The position numbers were made by a program, and so were the translations under genes. From Achromobacter sp. AONIH1 (GTDB lineage Bacteria > Pseudomonadota > Gammaproteobacteria > Burkholderiales > Burkholderiaceae_B), in assembly GCF_002902905.1 (NCBI RefSeq), contig NZ_CP026124.1, positions 4,154,001-4,218,000 of the forward strand: a stretch of DNA of 64,000 nt, read 5' to 3'. The notes beneath the pieces were generated by a model. The model worked only from the letters and a program-made list of their open reading frames with translations, did no database searches and was not told the origin of the DNA. Positions within the stretch are counted from its first letter, which is position 1. Each line of letters begins with the position of its first letter. Below, piece after piece: positions 15,259-24,353 of this stretch.

Positions 15259-16671
15259 TCAGGGTCGAAGGGGCGCGGCGGCGTCGCGCAGGGCCGGTCC
15301 CTGGTCGCCCAGGTCCCAGAACAGGCCGGCCATGATGGCCAGGCCCTCGCGGGCGACGCTGCCCAGCAGGTGCTCGTTGGGCGCGTGCTGCGCGCAGGCC
15401 GGGTACGAGTGGGGCACCCAGATCGTGGGCAGGCCCAGCAGGTCGGCGAAGATGTCGTTGGGCAGCGAGCCGCCCAGGTTGGGCAGCAGCGCGGGCCGCT
15501 TGCCGGTGCTGCGCTCGATCGAGGCCGCGGCCCAGCGGACCCAGGCGTTGTCCGGGGACAGCCGGGTGGCGCCGGCCTGCGCGCCCAGGCGGATGCGGAC
15601 CTGGCCGAAGCCGGCCTGGCGCAGGTGTTCGCGCACATGGGTTTCCAGCGCGCGCCAGTCCGTGCCGACCACGAAGCGCAGCTGGCACCACGCAGAGGCC
15701 TCGGGCGGGATGGCGTTGACCGGCTTGGCCGGATCGCCGGCGCCGAAGGTCAGCACGTCCAGGCTGTTCCAGCCGAACACCTTTTCCGAGGCCGACAGGC
15801 CGGGCTCGCCCCAATGCGCGTCTATGGCGGGATCGTCCGCGCCGCCGCCCACGTCCAGCTCGGCCAGGGCCCCGGCCACCGCCAGCGGGATGGGCGGCGG
15901 ACGCAGGCCGGGCACCGTGATGCGGCCGCGCGCGTCCACCAGCGTGGCGATGGCGTGGGCCAGCACGATGGCGGGGTTGGACAGCAGCCCACCCCAGTTG
16001 CCCGAGTGATAGCCGCGCTCGCGCGCGCGCAGCGACAGCTCGAAATTCACCGCGCCGCGCGAGCCCATGAACAGCGTGGGCCGCTCGGCGTGCAGGCGCG
16101 GGCCGTCGCTGGCCAGGAAGACATCGGCCGCCAGCTCATCGCGCCGGGCCTCGCAGAAGGCGGCCAGGCCGGGCGAGCCGGCTTCCTCGCCGGTCTCGAT
16201 CAGCCAGACGGCGTTGAAGCCCAGCCTGCCGCCGCGCGCGGCGATGGCCTGGCGCAGCGCGGCCAGGTTGATGCTGTGCTGGCCCTTGTTGTCGGCGGTG
16301 CCGCGCCCGTACCAGCGGTCGCCCTCGACGCGCAGCGTCCAGGGATCGCGGCCAGCGTCCCAGCGCGCCGCGTTGCCGCGCACCACGTCGCCGTGTCCAT
16401 ACAGCAGCACGGTGGGCAGGGCCGGGTCTTCGATGCGCCGCGCCACCAGGATGGGCAGGTCGGCGCCGGCCGGGTTGTCGTGGATGCGACAGGCAAAGCC
16501 CAGGCCGGCCAGCAGCGGCGCCATGTCGTCGCGCAGATAGGCGTGCTGCGCGGCCGCCTGGCCGGCTTCCTCGCTCTCGGTCCGGAACGCCACGCGGCGG
16601 GCCAGATCGGCCTGGAAGGTGCCGTCGTCGTACTCTGCGACGGCCTGCATGAGGGCTTGCTGGCGATTCAC
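15259..16671 (-). CDS. M20-family metallohydrolase (carboxypeptidase/deacylase type)
   Basis: 470 aa from a GTG at 16671, chosen because GAGGA lies 5 bp upstream; longer readings give an unrelated cysteine-rich N-terminus. Metal-binding signatures are in order: LLYGHGDVV, GRGTADNKGQHSINLAAL, ETGEEAGSPG with the catalytic glutamate, and the late histidine in SYPACAQHAPNEH. The lid/dimerisation domain lies between (FELSLRARERGYHSGNWGG). Family members hydrolyse dipeptides, N-acyl or N-carbamoyl amino acids. No signal peptide, so cytoplasmic. Operon with the Bug receptor downstream; divergent from a LysR gene at 16783. Confidence 0.88.
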   Translation of the reverse strand: MNRQQALMQAVAEYDDGTFQADLARRVAFRTESEEAGQAAAQHAYLRDDMAPLLAGLGFACRIHDNPAGADLPILVARRIEDPALPTVLLYGHGDVVRGNAARWDAGRDPWTLRVEGDRWYGRGTADNKGQHSINLAALRQAIAARGGRLGFNAVWLIETGEEAGSPGLAAFCEARRDELAADVFLASDGPRLHAERPTLFMGSRGAVNFELSLRARERGYHSGNWGGLLSNPAIVLAHAIATLVDARGRITVPGLRPPPIPLAVAGALAELDVGGGADDPAIDAHWGEPGLSASEKVFGWNSLDVLTFGAGDPAKPVNAIPPEASAWCQLRFVVGTDWRALETHVREHLRQAGFGQVRIRLGAQAGATRLSPDNAWVRWAAASIERSTGKRPALLPNLGGSLPNDIFADLLGLPTIWVPHSYPACAQHAPNEHLLGSVAREGLAIMAGLFWDLGDQGPALRDAAAPLRP

Positions 16672-16752
16672 GATGGTCCTCGTTGCGGATTCGAGGCACA
16701 AAGTTATTACGCTTCTTCGCGTGCCACAATTAGATAATTCGCATTTCAAACA

Positions 16753-16765
16753 TGCCATTTTGGCA
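16753..16765. promoter_or_regulatory. Inverted repeat in the M20/LysR divergent promoter
   Basis: TGCCA-TTT-TGGCA lies 17 bp before the LysR start codon at 16783, in an AT-rich 110-bp interval between divergent genes. LysR proteins usually bind imperfect inverted repeats at such positions and repress themselves while controlling the divergent gene. Prediction only. Confidence 0.4.
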
Positions 16766-16782
16766 ATGCTTGGGAGTCCGCC

Positions 16783-17694
16783 GTGATTTCATTGGGCCTG
16801 AGGTATTTCCTGGAAGTCGCGCGCAGCGGCTCGATCGCCGCCGCCGCCGGCGCGCAGCACGTGGCGGCCTCGGCGGTCAGCCGGCAGATCGCCAAGCTGG
16901 AGGACGAGCTGGGCATCGCGCTGTTCGAGCGTCAGGCGCGCGGCATGGCGCTCAGCGACGCCGGACGCCAGCTGGCCGCCTACGCCAGCGCCGCTGCGCT
17001 GGAGGCCGAGCGCGTCGCCACCGAGATCCGCCATCGCGGCGAGCAGGGCGACGTGACCGTGCGGCTGGCCTGCACCGAGGGCTTCGCCCATCGCTTCCTG
17101 CCGCAGTGCATGGCCGAGTTCAAGCGCCTGCGCCCGCAGGCGCGCTTTCACCTGCGGGTCGAGCGGCCCGAGGAGGTCGGCCGCCTGCTGCTGGAAGGCC
17201 TCTCGCAAATCGGACTGCGTTACACCACGGTCCATGACGACCGCCTGTCCACCGAGGTGCTGTGCCGCGCGCCGGTCTATGCGGTGATGTGCCGCCGGCA
17301 CGCGCTGGCCGGCCGTCGCAGCGTCAGCGTGCGCGACCTGGCCCGGCTGCCGCTGTCGCTGGGCGACCAGGGCACCACGGTGCGGCAGCTGTTCGACGCG
17401 GCCTGCGCCAATGCCGGGCTGCACATCGAGCCGGCCTACGTGTCCAATCATTCCGCCGCCTTCCTGCCCATGCTGGCCGGCAGCGATATCGTGGCCCTGT
17501 CCGGCTACCTGACCGTCGACGGCCAGCTCGACGCGCTGCGTCTGGCCGCCGTGCCATTCAGCAATCCGGAAATGCGCCAGCGCAGCGTGCAGGCGCAGAC
17601 GCTGCAGGGGCGCACGCTGCCGGGATTGGCGCGGGAGTTCATGGACCTGCTCGGGGAGCGCCTGGAACAGGGACTGCGGGCCAGGGAGGGGTGA
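16783..17694 (+). CDS. LysR-family regulator, divergent from the M20/Bug operon
   Basis: 303 aa from a GTG at 16783 with GGGAG 6 bp upstream. The helix-turn-helix region is LRYFLEVARSGSIAAAAGAQHVAASAVSRQIAKLEDELG, followed by a substrate-binding domain (VRLACTEGFAHRFLPQCMAEF). It is divergent from the M20 hydrolase gene across 111 bp, so it is the likely regulator of the M20/Bug operon. It is convergent with the M81 gene downstream. Confidence 0.93.
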   Translation: MISLGLRYFLEVARSGSIAAAAGAQHVAASAVSRQIAKLEDELGIALFERQARGMALSDAGRQLAAYASAAALEAERVATEIRHRGEQGDVTVRLACTEGFAHRFLPQCMAEFKRLRPQARFHLRVERPEEVGRLLLEGLSQIGLRYTTVHDDRLSTEVLCRAPVYAVMCRRHALAGRRSVSVRDLARLPLSLGDQGTTVRQLFDAACANAGLHIEPAYVSNHSAAFLPMLAGSDIVALSGYLTVDGQLDALRLAAVPFSNPEMRQRSVQAQTLQGRTLPGLAREFMDLLGERLEQGLRAREG

Positions 17695-17712
17695 GGCTCT
17701 GGCCCGCCGGCC

Positions 17713-19191
17713 CTACATCGGATCCAGCGGATAGATCGGCCGGCGCACGCGCTTGAACTCGATCTGGCTGTAATCCGATGTGGTGACGCCGTTGCCGGCG
17801 CATTCGATGATGGCCGTCGCCATGTCGGCGTAGCCCGCGCGCCAGTGCATCCGGCTCTTGAGCGCCAGGTAGCGCTTCTGCGTCGGATCGATGCCGGCCG
17901 ACAGCAGGCAGTTGACGTCGTAGGGCTCCTGGTGGCCGGAGATGACGACGATCTCGACGCGGCCCGTGTCGATCACCACGGTCAGCCCGGTGTCGTTGAG
18001 CGTGCCGCGCCCCATCGGGCCGCGGCTGCGGTACAGGCCGTCGAACACCAGCTTGACGCGGCCCGTGACCTCCAGCGGCAGGCTGGGCTGGCGCAGCGCG
18101 GGGGCCTGGATCTTGCCGCCCAGCGAGAGCGTGACCGTCTGGCCCACGCCGGCCCGGGCGGCCTGTTGCGCGGCGTCGGGATCATAGATGGCGTAGAAGG
18201 CCACGTTGTCCAGTCCCTGGCGCAGGATCTCGGCCAGCACCGTGGTGTTGTCCATCGAGCCGCCCGAGGCCGCGTTGTCGCAATGGTCCAGCAGCACGAC
18301 GGGGCCCTGTTCGATGCCGGCGGCGCGGGCGACCGAGGGTTGCAGCGCGTCGGAGCGGTAGACCCAGTCGGCGCGCGTCGCCCAGGCGCGGTCCAGCAGT
18401 TCGTCGCGCAGCTGCTCGGCCTGCGCGGGGCTGGCGTCGGTACAGACCACGGCGCTCAGGCCGGCCTCGCGGATGTCGGCGTGCGGAAAGCCCACGAACA
18501 CCGACGCGGCCAGCGCCTGGCCCTGGGTCTCCAGCTCGATGCAGCGCGCCTGCAGCGACCGGTTGGGCTCGACATGGGTGCCCTGGCGCAGCACGTGCGG
18601 CAGCATGGGCCGGTTGCCCCAGGCCATCACCGGACGGATCTCGCCCTTGAGCGCGCGCGCCACGATGCGCGCGGCGCGCACGGCGGCGGCGTGGATGTCG
18701 ACGTGAGGGTAGGTGTGATAGCCGGATATCACGGTCGCGTGCCTGACCATGTCGTCGTACAGATTGGCATGCATGTCCAGCGTCACCGCCACCGGGATGT
18801 CCGGCGCGATTTCGCGGATGCGGCGCAGCAGGTCGCCTTCCGCGTCTTCCAGGTCGCTGGTCACCATGGCTCCGTGCAGGTCCAGCAGCACCGCGTCGTA
18901 GCCGCCGCGCGCCAGCTCGTCCAGCACGGGCTGGCACAGCGCTCGATAGGTCTCGGCCGTGGCGGGGCCGCTGGGCCAGGCGGCCGCGGCCACCGGAATG
19001 GTGACGTCCGCGCCGGTCTCGCGCGCCACGTCCAGGTAGCCGGCCAGGCCGCTGTTGGTGCCGCCGTACAGCGCCACCGCCGCGTCGCCCGAGACGGGCT
19101 CGGCGCTGCCGCGGAAGAAGCGTTCCAGCGGGGTGGGGACGGGCGAGAACGTGTTCGTCTCATGCTTGATCATTGCCAATAGCCAACGCAT
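17713..19191 (-). CDS. M81-family metallohydrolase (MlrC-like)
   Basis: 492 aa from the ATG at 19191, with GGAGG 4 bp upstream. The N-terminus IKHETNTFSPVPT and later DLHGAMVTSDLEDAEGD, HTYPHVDIHAA and LLDHCDNAASGGSMDNT are the conserved metal-binding segments of the MlrC family, named after an enzyme of microcystin breakdown; most members have unknown substrates. No signal peptide. The next gene upstream on the same strand is an oligopeptide-type receptor, 86 bp away, so a peptide or amide substrate taken up from outside is likely. Confidence 0.9.
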   Translation of the reverse strand: MRWLLAMIKHETNTFSPVPTPLERFFRGSAEPVSGDAAVALYGGTNSGLAGYLDVARETGADVTIPVAAAAWPSGPATAETYRALCQPVLDELARGGYDAVLLDLHGAMVTSDLEDAEGDLLRRIREIAPDIPVAVTLDMHANLYDDMVRHATVISGYHTYPHVDIHAAAVRAARIVARALKGEIRPVMAWGNRPMLPHVLRQGTHVEPNRSLQARCIELETQGQALAASVFVGFPHADIREAGLSAVVCTDASPAQAEQLRDELLDRAWATRADWVYRSDALQPSVARAAGIEQGPVVLLDHCDNAASGGSMDNTTVLAEILRQGLDNVAFYAIYDPDAAQQAARAGVGQTVTLSLGGKIQAPALRQPSLPLEVTGRVKLVFDGLYRSRGPMGRGTLNDTGLTVVIDTGRVEIVVISGHQEPYDVNCLLSAGIDPTQKRYLALKSRMHWRAGYADMATAIIECAGNGVTTSDYSQIEFKRVRRPIYPLDPM

Positions 19192-19277
19192 GCTGCCTCC
19201 AGTGAGGGAAAAAGGGAATGGGCCGCCGGGCCGGCCCGGCGGGAAGACGCGTCCGCGATACCGTGGCGGCGCGGCGC

Positions 19278-20930
19278 TCAGGGGGTCTTGTCGACCCCCC
19301 AGAACACCGGGGCCGGCGCCAACGGCAGTCCGGAGAGCTTGCTGGAATACGCCCGCAACGGCGTGCTCTGCCCCAACGGCACGTACAGGCCTTCGTCGAT
19401 GGCCACGCGCTGCAGCTCGGCGGCGATCCGCTTCTGTTCGGCCGGGTCCGAGCTTAGCGCGTACTGGTCGCGCAGCGCCTCGACCTGGGGAAAGTCGGGC
19501 CAGCCGTACCAGGCCTTGTCGCCATCGGCCGCGGCCATGGGCGTGCGTACCGGATCGGCCAGGTCGGCGGTGTACATATTGGTGTTCAGGATGCTCCAGC
19601 CGCCGTCGGCCGGCAGCGCCCTGGACGCGCGCCGCGAGGCCACGCTCTGCCAGTCCATGGCCGCCAGTGTGACGTTGAAACCGGCCTTGCGCAGCGCCTG
19701 GGCCATGACCACCGGCTGCGGCGACAGCGAGGCCACGTCGGTGGCGTGCAGCATCAGCACGGGCGTGTTGTCGTAGCCGGCTTCCTTCAGCAGCGCGCGG
19801 GCCTTGTCGATGTTCGAGGGCACCACCATGTCCTGGCCGGCATCCGCCTGCATCGGCGTGCCGCAGCCCCACAGCGAGGCGCAGGTGCGCCAGTACTTGG
19901 GATTGCCGACCAGCGCCTTCATCACGTCCTCCTGGCCGATGGCGTACATGGCGGCCTGGCGGATCTTCCTGTCATTGAACGGCGGATGCAGGAAGTTGAA
20001 GCGATACATCGAGTAGGCGGGGCTGGACGTGGCCGGCTCCACCTTGATGCCGGCATCGCCTTCCAGCATGGGCAGCAGGTCGTAGGGGAACTGCTCGACC
20101 AGATCGATCTCGCCGCTCGTCAGGGCATTGGCGGTGGTCAGGTGATCGGGCATCACCAGCCACTCGACCCGGTCCACCTTGACGCGCTTGCCGCCGGCCA
20201 GGCCGCTGGCGGGTTCCGGGCGGGGCACGTAGGCGGCGTTCTTGACGTAGACCGTCTTCACGCCGGGCTTGAACTCGACGAGCTTGAACGGGCCGGAACC
20301 GGTCATGTCGGTGATGGGCTTGCCGGGCGGCTGCTCGGCGACGCGCCGGGGCAGGATGAAGGGCGCCGACGTGGAGGGCTTGGCCAGCGCGCGCAGCGCG
20401 AGGTCGGTGGGCTGCGTCATGACGAAGCGCAGGCGGCGCGCGTCCACCGCCTCGATGCGCTCGGTGAACTTGAGCAGCTTCTGGCCCATGGCGTCGATGG
20501 CGGCCCAGCGCCGGATCGAGGCCACGCAGTCCTCGGCCGTCACGGGCTGGCCGTCATGCCAGGCCAGGCCTTCGCGCAATGTCAGCGTATAGGTCTTGCC
20601 GTCCTCGGACACGTCCCATTTTTCCAGCATCTGCGGTTGCAGCGCGTTGTCCCCGTCCACGGCGATCAGCGTGTCGTAGATCATGTAGCCGTGCCAGGCG
20701 GTGATGTAGGCCGTGGTCGCGTGCGGGTCGGTCAGGCGCAGCGGCGAATGCATCACCGCCCTGAGCGTGGTCTCGGCCGTGGCGGGCGCGGCGGCGGCCA
20801 GCGGCAGCAGCGCCAGGAGCGCCGCTCCCAGCCGCGCGCGCGCCGCGTCGGCCCAGGTTGGCCGCGCGGCCCGCGCGATGGCGGCGGTACAGGGATACAC
20901 AGGGGGGCAAGGCTGGTCGCGATGGCGCAT
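19278..20930 (-). CDS. ABC transporter family 5 (oligopeptide/dipeptide type) substrate-binding protein
   Basis: 550 aa from the ATG at 20930 (GGGAG 5 bp upstream). There is an extended N-terminus followed by a signal peptide core (LGAALLALLPLAAAAPATA). The mature domain matches family 5 receptors: LRLTDPHATTAYITAWHGYMIYDTLI, WDVSEDGKTYTLTLREGLAWHDGQPVTAEDCVASI, GSGPFKLVEFKPG. No permease or ATPase genes are nearby, so it is an orphan receptor that must borrow a membrane complex. It forms a two-gene operon with the M81 hydrolase and is divergent from the MocR gene. Confidence 0.93.
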   Translation of the reverse strand: MRHRDQPCPPVYPCTAAIARAARPTWADAARARLGAALLALLPLAAAAPATAETTLRAVMHSPLRLTDPHATTAYITAWHGYMIYDTLIAVDGDNALQPQMLEKWDVSEDGKTYTLTLREGLAWHDGQPVTAEDCVASIRRWAAIDAMGQKLLKFTERIEAVDARRLRFVMTQPTDLALRALAKPSTSAPFILPRRVAEQPPGKPITDMTGSGPFKLVEFKPGVKTVYVKNAAYVPRPEPASGLAGGKRVKVDRVEWLVMPDHLTTANALTSGEIDLVEQFPYDLLPMLEGDAGIKVEPATSSPAYSMYRFNFLHPPFNDRKIRQAAMYAIGQEDVMKALVGNPKYWRTCASLWGCGTPMQADAGQDMVVPSNIDKARALLKEAGYDNTPVLMLHATDVASLSPQPVVMAQALRKAGFNVTLAAMDWQSVASRRASRALPADGGWSILNTNMYTADLADPVRTPMAAADGDKAWYGWPDFPQVEALRDQYALSSDPAEQKRIAAELQRVAIDEGLYVPLGQSTPLRAYSSKLSGLPLAPAPVFWGVDKTP

Positions 20931-21101
20931 TAAGGCTCCCGTCAGGGTTGGCCGCCCGGCCTGCAAGAAACGGTACTGCAAGGCATGTGACCAGCGGCAT
21001 GCGGCCCATTCTGGGTACGCCCGCCAGGTTTGAAAATACACGCCCCAGGCCAAACCGGGGCGCTTGTATAGTCGGGAAAATTGCAACTGTACAGGTCGTG
21101 C

Positions 21102-22535
21102 GTGGTGGCCGAATCCTTGATCGAGTTCCAGCCCGTGCGCGGCGACGCCGCGTCGACGCTGGTGGAACAGGTGGTCGCGGCCGTGCGCCGGGCGATCGAG
21201 CGGCGGGCGCTGCCGCCCGGGGCCATGCTGCCGTCGATACGCGCGTTCGCCAGCGTGCACCGCGTCAGCGTCCATACCGTCGCCCGCGCCTATGGCCGGC
21301 TGGCCCTGGACGGCTGGCTGACGGCCCGGCCCAGGCTGGGCTACCGCGTCGCGCGTCCGCGTCCGCCGCGGGCCGCGCCGGCGGTCTGCCGGCCCGCCGC
21401 GCTGGACACGCAGTGGCGCCTGTGCGAAACCCATGCCGACAGCCCCCCGCGCCTGAGCCCTGGCTGCGGCTGGCTGCCGGACGACTGGCTCAACCAGGAC
21501 GGCCTGCGCGCCGCGTTGCGACACATCAGCCGCCAGCCGATGCGGCGTATGGCGCACTACGGCCATCCCCTGGGCTACGCGCCCTTGCGCGCGCACATCG
21601 CGGCGAGGCTGGGCGAGCGCGGTATCGCGGTCGACGCGCAGCGGGTCCTGCTGACGCAGGGCGCCACGCAAGGCCTGGACATCGTCGTGCGCACGCTGCT
21701 GCGTCCGGGCGACACCATGGCGGTGGAGCAGCCCTGTTATGCCAATCTGTTCCCGATCCTGCGCCTGGCGCAGGTGCGCGCCGTGCCGGTGCCGCGCGGC
21801 GCGGCCGGGCTGGACTGCGTGGCCCTGGAGCGGGTGGCGCGGCTGCACCGGCCCAGGCTGCTGTTCATCAACACCGCGCTGCACAATCCCACGGGAACGA
21901 GCCTGGAAGCGGCCAACGCCGCCGAGGTGCTGGCGCTGGCCGCGCGCCATGATTTCCACATCGTCGAGGACGACGTCTCGCGCGAGCTGCTGGATGGCTG
22001 GTCCCCGTCGCTGGCGGGACTGGATGGCGCGTGGCGCGTGATCTACCTGGGCGGCTACTCCAAGAGCATCGCGCCGTCGCTGCGGGTCGGCTACATGGTG
22101 GCCCACGACGCGCTGCTGCGGGTCTGCGCGCGCAGCAAGATGCTGAGCGGGCTGACCGGACCCGAGACCATGGAACGCCTGGTCCACCACGTGCTGCTCG
22201 AAGGACGCCACGCGGCGCACACCGCGCGCCTGCGCGACCGGCTGGCGGGGGCGCACGAGCAGATCGAGGCGCTGCTCGACGCCCATGGCTTCGAGATCTG
22301 CGCGCGGCCGCGAGCCGGCCTGTTCCTGTGGGCGCGACCCGCCGGCCGCCGGGCCGGGCTGGGCGCCGACGCGCTGGCCAGGATGGCGGCGGATGCCGGC
22401 ATTTGGCTGACGCCGGGCTCGCTGTTCGACATAGGCGGGAAGGACCTGCCCTGGCTGCGCTTTAACGTGGCGTATTCGCAGGATCCGGAGCTGTGGCGCT
22501 TCCTGCGCGAGGCGGGGGCGGCGGGCGGGACGTAG
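21102..22535 (+). CDS. MocR-type regulator (GntR helix-turn-helix fused to an aminotransferase-like domain)
   Basis: About 477 aa. The start is uncertain: GTG at 21102 has AGG 6 bp upstream, but TTG at 21081 and GTG at 21105 are possible. The N-terminal winged helix is LVEQVVAAVRRAIERRALPPGAMLPSIRAFASVHRVSVHTVARAYGRLALDGWL. The fold-type I aminotransferase domain shows YGHPLGYAPLRAHIAARLG, TQGATQGLDIVV, NPTG and the cofactor lysine in GGYSKSIAPSLRVGY. MocR proteins bind PLP and often sense an amino compound. Both the divergent receptor/M81 operon and the permease gene downstream are plausible targets. Confidence 0.9.
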   Translation: MVAESLIEFQPVRGDAASTLVEQVVAAVRRAIERRALPPGAMLPSIRAFASVHRVSVHTVARAYGRLALDGWLTARPRLGYRVARPRPPRAAPAVCRPAALDTQWRLCETHADSPPRLSPGCGWLPDDWLNQDGLRAALRHISRQPMRRMAHYGHPLGYAPLRAHIAARLGERGIAVDAQRVLLTQGATQGLDIVVRTLLRPGDTMAVEQPCYANLFPILRLAQVRAVPVPRGAAGLDCVALERVARLHRPRLLFINTALHNPTGTSLEAANAAEVLALAARHDFHIVEDDVSRELLDGWSPSLAGLDGAWRVIYLGGYSKSIAPSLRVGYMVAHDALLRVCARSKMLSGLTGPETMERLVHHVLLEGRHAAHTARLRDRLAGAHEQIEALLDAHGFEICARPRAGLFLWARPAGRRAGLGADALARMAADAGIWLTPGSLFDIGGKDLPWLRFNVAYSQDPELWRFLREAGAAGGT

Positions 22536-22649
22536 CGCCGGCATCGCCAGTCTCGCGGCCCTGATCCACGATGCCTGTTCCTGAGACATTTCGCTGCGTC
22601 CTAGGACTGGCGGCAGCCAGACATCAAGCCATCAGAGAGCGCGAGCCAA

Positions 22650-22680
22650 TGGTTCCACGCGACGCATGCAAGTGGTTCCA
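22650..22680. promoter_or_regulatory. Direct repeat TGGTTCCA x2, possible MocR operator
   Basis: TGGTTCCA occurs at 22650-22657 and again at 22673-22680, 23 bp apart, about two helical turns. It lies in the 228-bp gap between mocR and the permease gene, just upstream of a TATGTT that could serve as a -10. Direct repeats are the usual target form for MocR regulators. No other gene is visible in this gap. Confidence 0.4.
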
Positions 22681-22763
22681 TCAGTCATCGCGAGGCGCTG
22701 CTATGTTGGCCGGACAAGAACGCAAGCCCGACAGGGCCCAACGCAGCCTCAAGGAGACACGTC

Positions 22764-24203
22764 GTGAATCACACGCACGAGCAGGGCGGCGCCGGCGCGC
22801 CGCAAGGCGCCAATGAAAACGCGCTCAGCGCGACGCTGAAGACGCGTCATCTCACCATGATGTCCATCGCCGGCGTGATCGGCGGCAGCCTGTTCGTCGG
22901 CTCGGGCAGCATCGTGCACTCGGCGGGGCCGGCGGCGGTGCTGGCTTATCTGGCCGGCGGCATCGTGGTGGTGTTCATCATGCGCATGCTGGGCGAGATG
23001 GCCACCGCCAATCCCGACACCGGCTCGTTCTCCACCTATGCCGACCGGGCCATCGGCCGCTGGGCGGGCTTCACCATCGGCTGGCTGTACTGGGGCTACT
23101 GGGCGCTGCTGATGGCCTGGGAGGCGCACGTCGCGGGCATCATCCTGCACGAGTGGTTCCCGATGCTGTCGGTCAACGCGTTCACGCTGGGCGCCACGCT
23201 GGTGCTGATCCTGCTGAACTTCTTCAACGTCAGGAACTACGGCGAGGCCGAGTTCTGGTTCGCGCTGATCAAGGTCGTGGCCATCGTCTGCTTCATCGTC
23301 GTCGGCACGCTGGCCGTGCTGCGGCTGTGGCCCTGGGGCGAGGCCCAGGGCGTGGCCAACCTGGTGGCGCATGGCGGCTTCATGCCCAACGGCGGCAAGG
23401 CGGTGGTGGTGGCGCTGCTGGGGGTGATGTTCGCCTTCCTGGGCGTGGAGATCGTCACCATCGCCGCGTCCGAGTCTCCCAATCCGGCGCAGCAGATCAG
23501 CCGCGCCACGCGCTCGGTGGTGTGGCGGGTCTGCCTGTTCTACATCGGCTCGATCTTCCTGATCGCCGCGCTGGTGCCGTGGAATGATCCGCTGCTGGGC
23601 CAGTCGGGCTACGGCGCCTACCGGCGCACGCTGGAGCTGCTGGGTGTGCCGGGCGCGCAGTTCCTGATGAACTTCGTGGTGCTGACGTCCGTCAGCAGCT
23701 GCCTGGTGTCGGCGCATTACACGGCCTCGCGCATGCTGTACTCGCTGGCCCGGCGCGGCGACGCGCCGGCCATGTTGCAGCGCACGCGCGGGCGCAGCGG
23801 CATACCGGTGCATTCGGTCATCGCCTCCTGCGCCGTGGCGGTGTGCATGGCCCTGATCAACTTCGTCGATTTCCTGCGTCCCAAGGATGTGCTGGACACG
23901 CTGATGAACATCACCGGCATGGTCGCCATGCTGGTCTATCTGGTGATTGCCTGCTCGCAACTGCGCATGCGCGGCAAGCTGCGCGCCGAAGGCAAGGAGC
24001 CGCTGGTGCGCATGTGGCTGTTTCCCTGGCTGACCTGGGCGGTGATCATCTTCATCGTGGCGGCGCTGATCACGATGGTGTTCGTCGATGAGTACCGGAC
24101 GGTGGTGCTGTCCACCGGCGCGGCGGCGCTGGCCGTGGTGGCGGTCGGGCTGCTGCGGCATGGACGCGGCGGGGCCGCGCGCCTGCACGGCGCGCGGGCC
24201 TGA
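22764..24203 (+). CDS. APC-family amino acid permease
   Basis: 479 aa with about 12 membrane helices. AAGGAGA precedes the start by about 8 bp. The first helix carries the family signature MMSIAGVIGGSLFVGSGSIVHSAGPAAVLAYLAGG, followed by the EMATANPDTGSFSTYADRAIG loop typical of the GABA/aromatic amino acid branch. It is an inner-membrane proton-coupled importer of amino acids or related amines; the substrate cannot be fixed. It follows the MocR gene in the same direction, with a possible MocR operator between. Confidence 0.92.
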   Translation: MNHTHEQGGAGAPQGANENALSATLKTRHLTMMSIAGVIGGSLFVGSGSIVHSAGPAAVLAYLAGGIVVVFIMRMLGEMATANPDTGSFSTYADRAIGRWAGFTIGWLYWGYWALLMAWEAHVAGIILHEWFPMLSVNAFTLGATLVLILLNFFNVRNYGEAEFWFALIKVVAIVCFIVVGTLAVLRLWPWGEAQGVANLVAHGGFMPNGGKAVVVALLGVMFAFLGVEIVTIAASESPNPAQQISRATRSVVWRVCLFYIGSIFLIAALVPWNDPLLGQSGYGAYRRTLELLGVPGAQFLMNFVVLTSVSSCLVSAHYTASRMLYSLARRGDAPAMLQRTRGRSGIPVHSVIASCAVAVCMALINFVDFLRPKDVLDTLMNITGMVAMLVYLVIACSQLRMRGKLRAEGKEPLVRMWLFPWLTWAVIIFIVAALITMVFVDEYRTVVLSTGAAALAVVAVGLLRHGRGGAARLHGARA

Positions 24204-24212
24204 AGCCGCCGG

Positions 24213-24246
24213 GGCCGGCGGTCGCCGGCCTTGGCCTGTTGTTTTG
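24213..24246 (+). terminator. Rho-independent terminator after the permease gene
   Basis: An inverted repeat GGCCGGCG (24213-24220) and CGCCGGCC (24223-24230) forms a very GC-rich hairpin 10 bp after the permease stop codon. It is followed by ttggcctgttgtttt, a T-rich tail. This separates the permease from the GntR operon. Confidence 0.65.
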
Positions 24247-24317
24247 CAACCGGGGCCAGGTTGGCCCATCGCCTCGGTATTTTCCCGATGGAACAACCCA
24301 TACGCGCATTTGTTCTA

Positions 24318-24346
24318 TTGACCATACATTAGGACACTTCTAGAGT
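24318..24346 (+). promoter_or_regulatory. Sigma70-type promoter of the GntR/Liv operon
   Basis: TTGACC at 24318-24323 and TAGAGT at 24341-24346 are separated by exactly 17 bp, in a locally AT-rich stretch. The expected transcription start is at or 1-2 bp from the GntR start codon at 24354, so the mRNA may be leaderless. The region between contains catacattaggacac, which may include the regulator's own site. Confidence 0.6.
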
Positions 24347-24353
24347 TCGCGGC

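Noticed and set aside
22571..22816. Open frame in the mocR-permease gap overlapping the permease start
   Set aside because: It lacks a ribosome site, shows no motif, and covers the likely promoter and operator.
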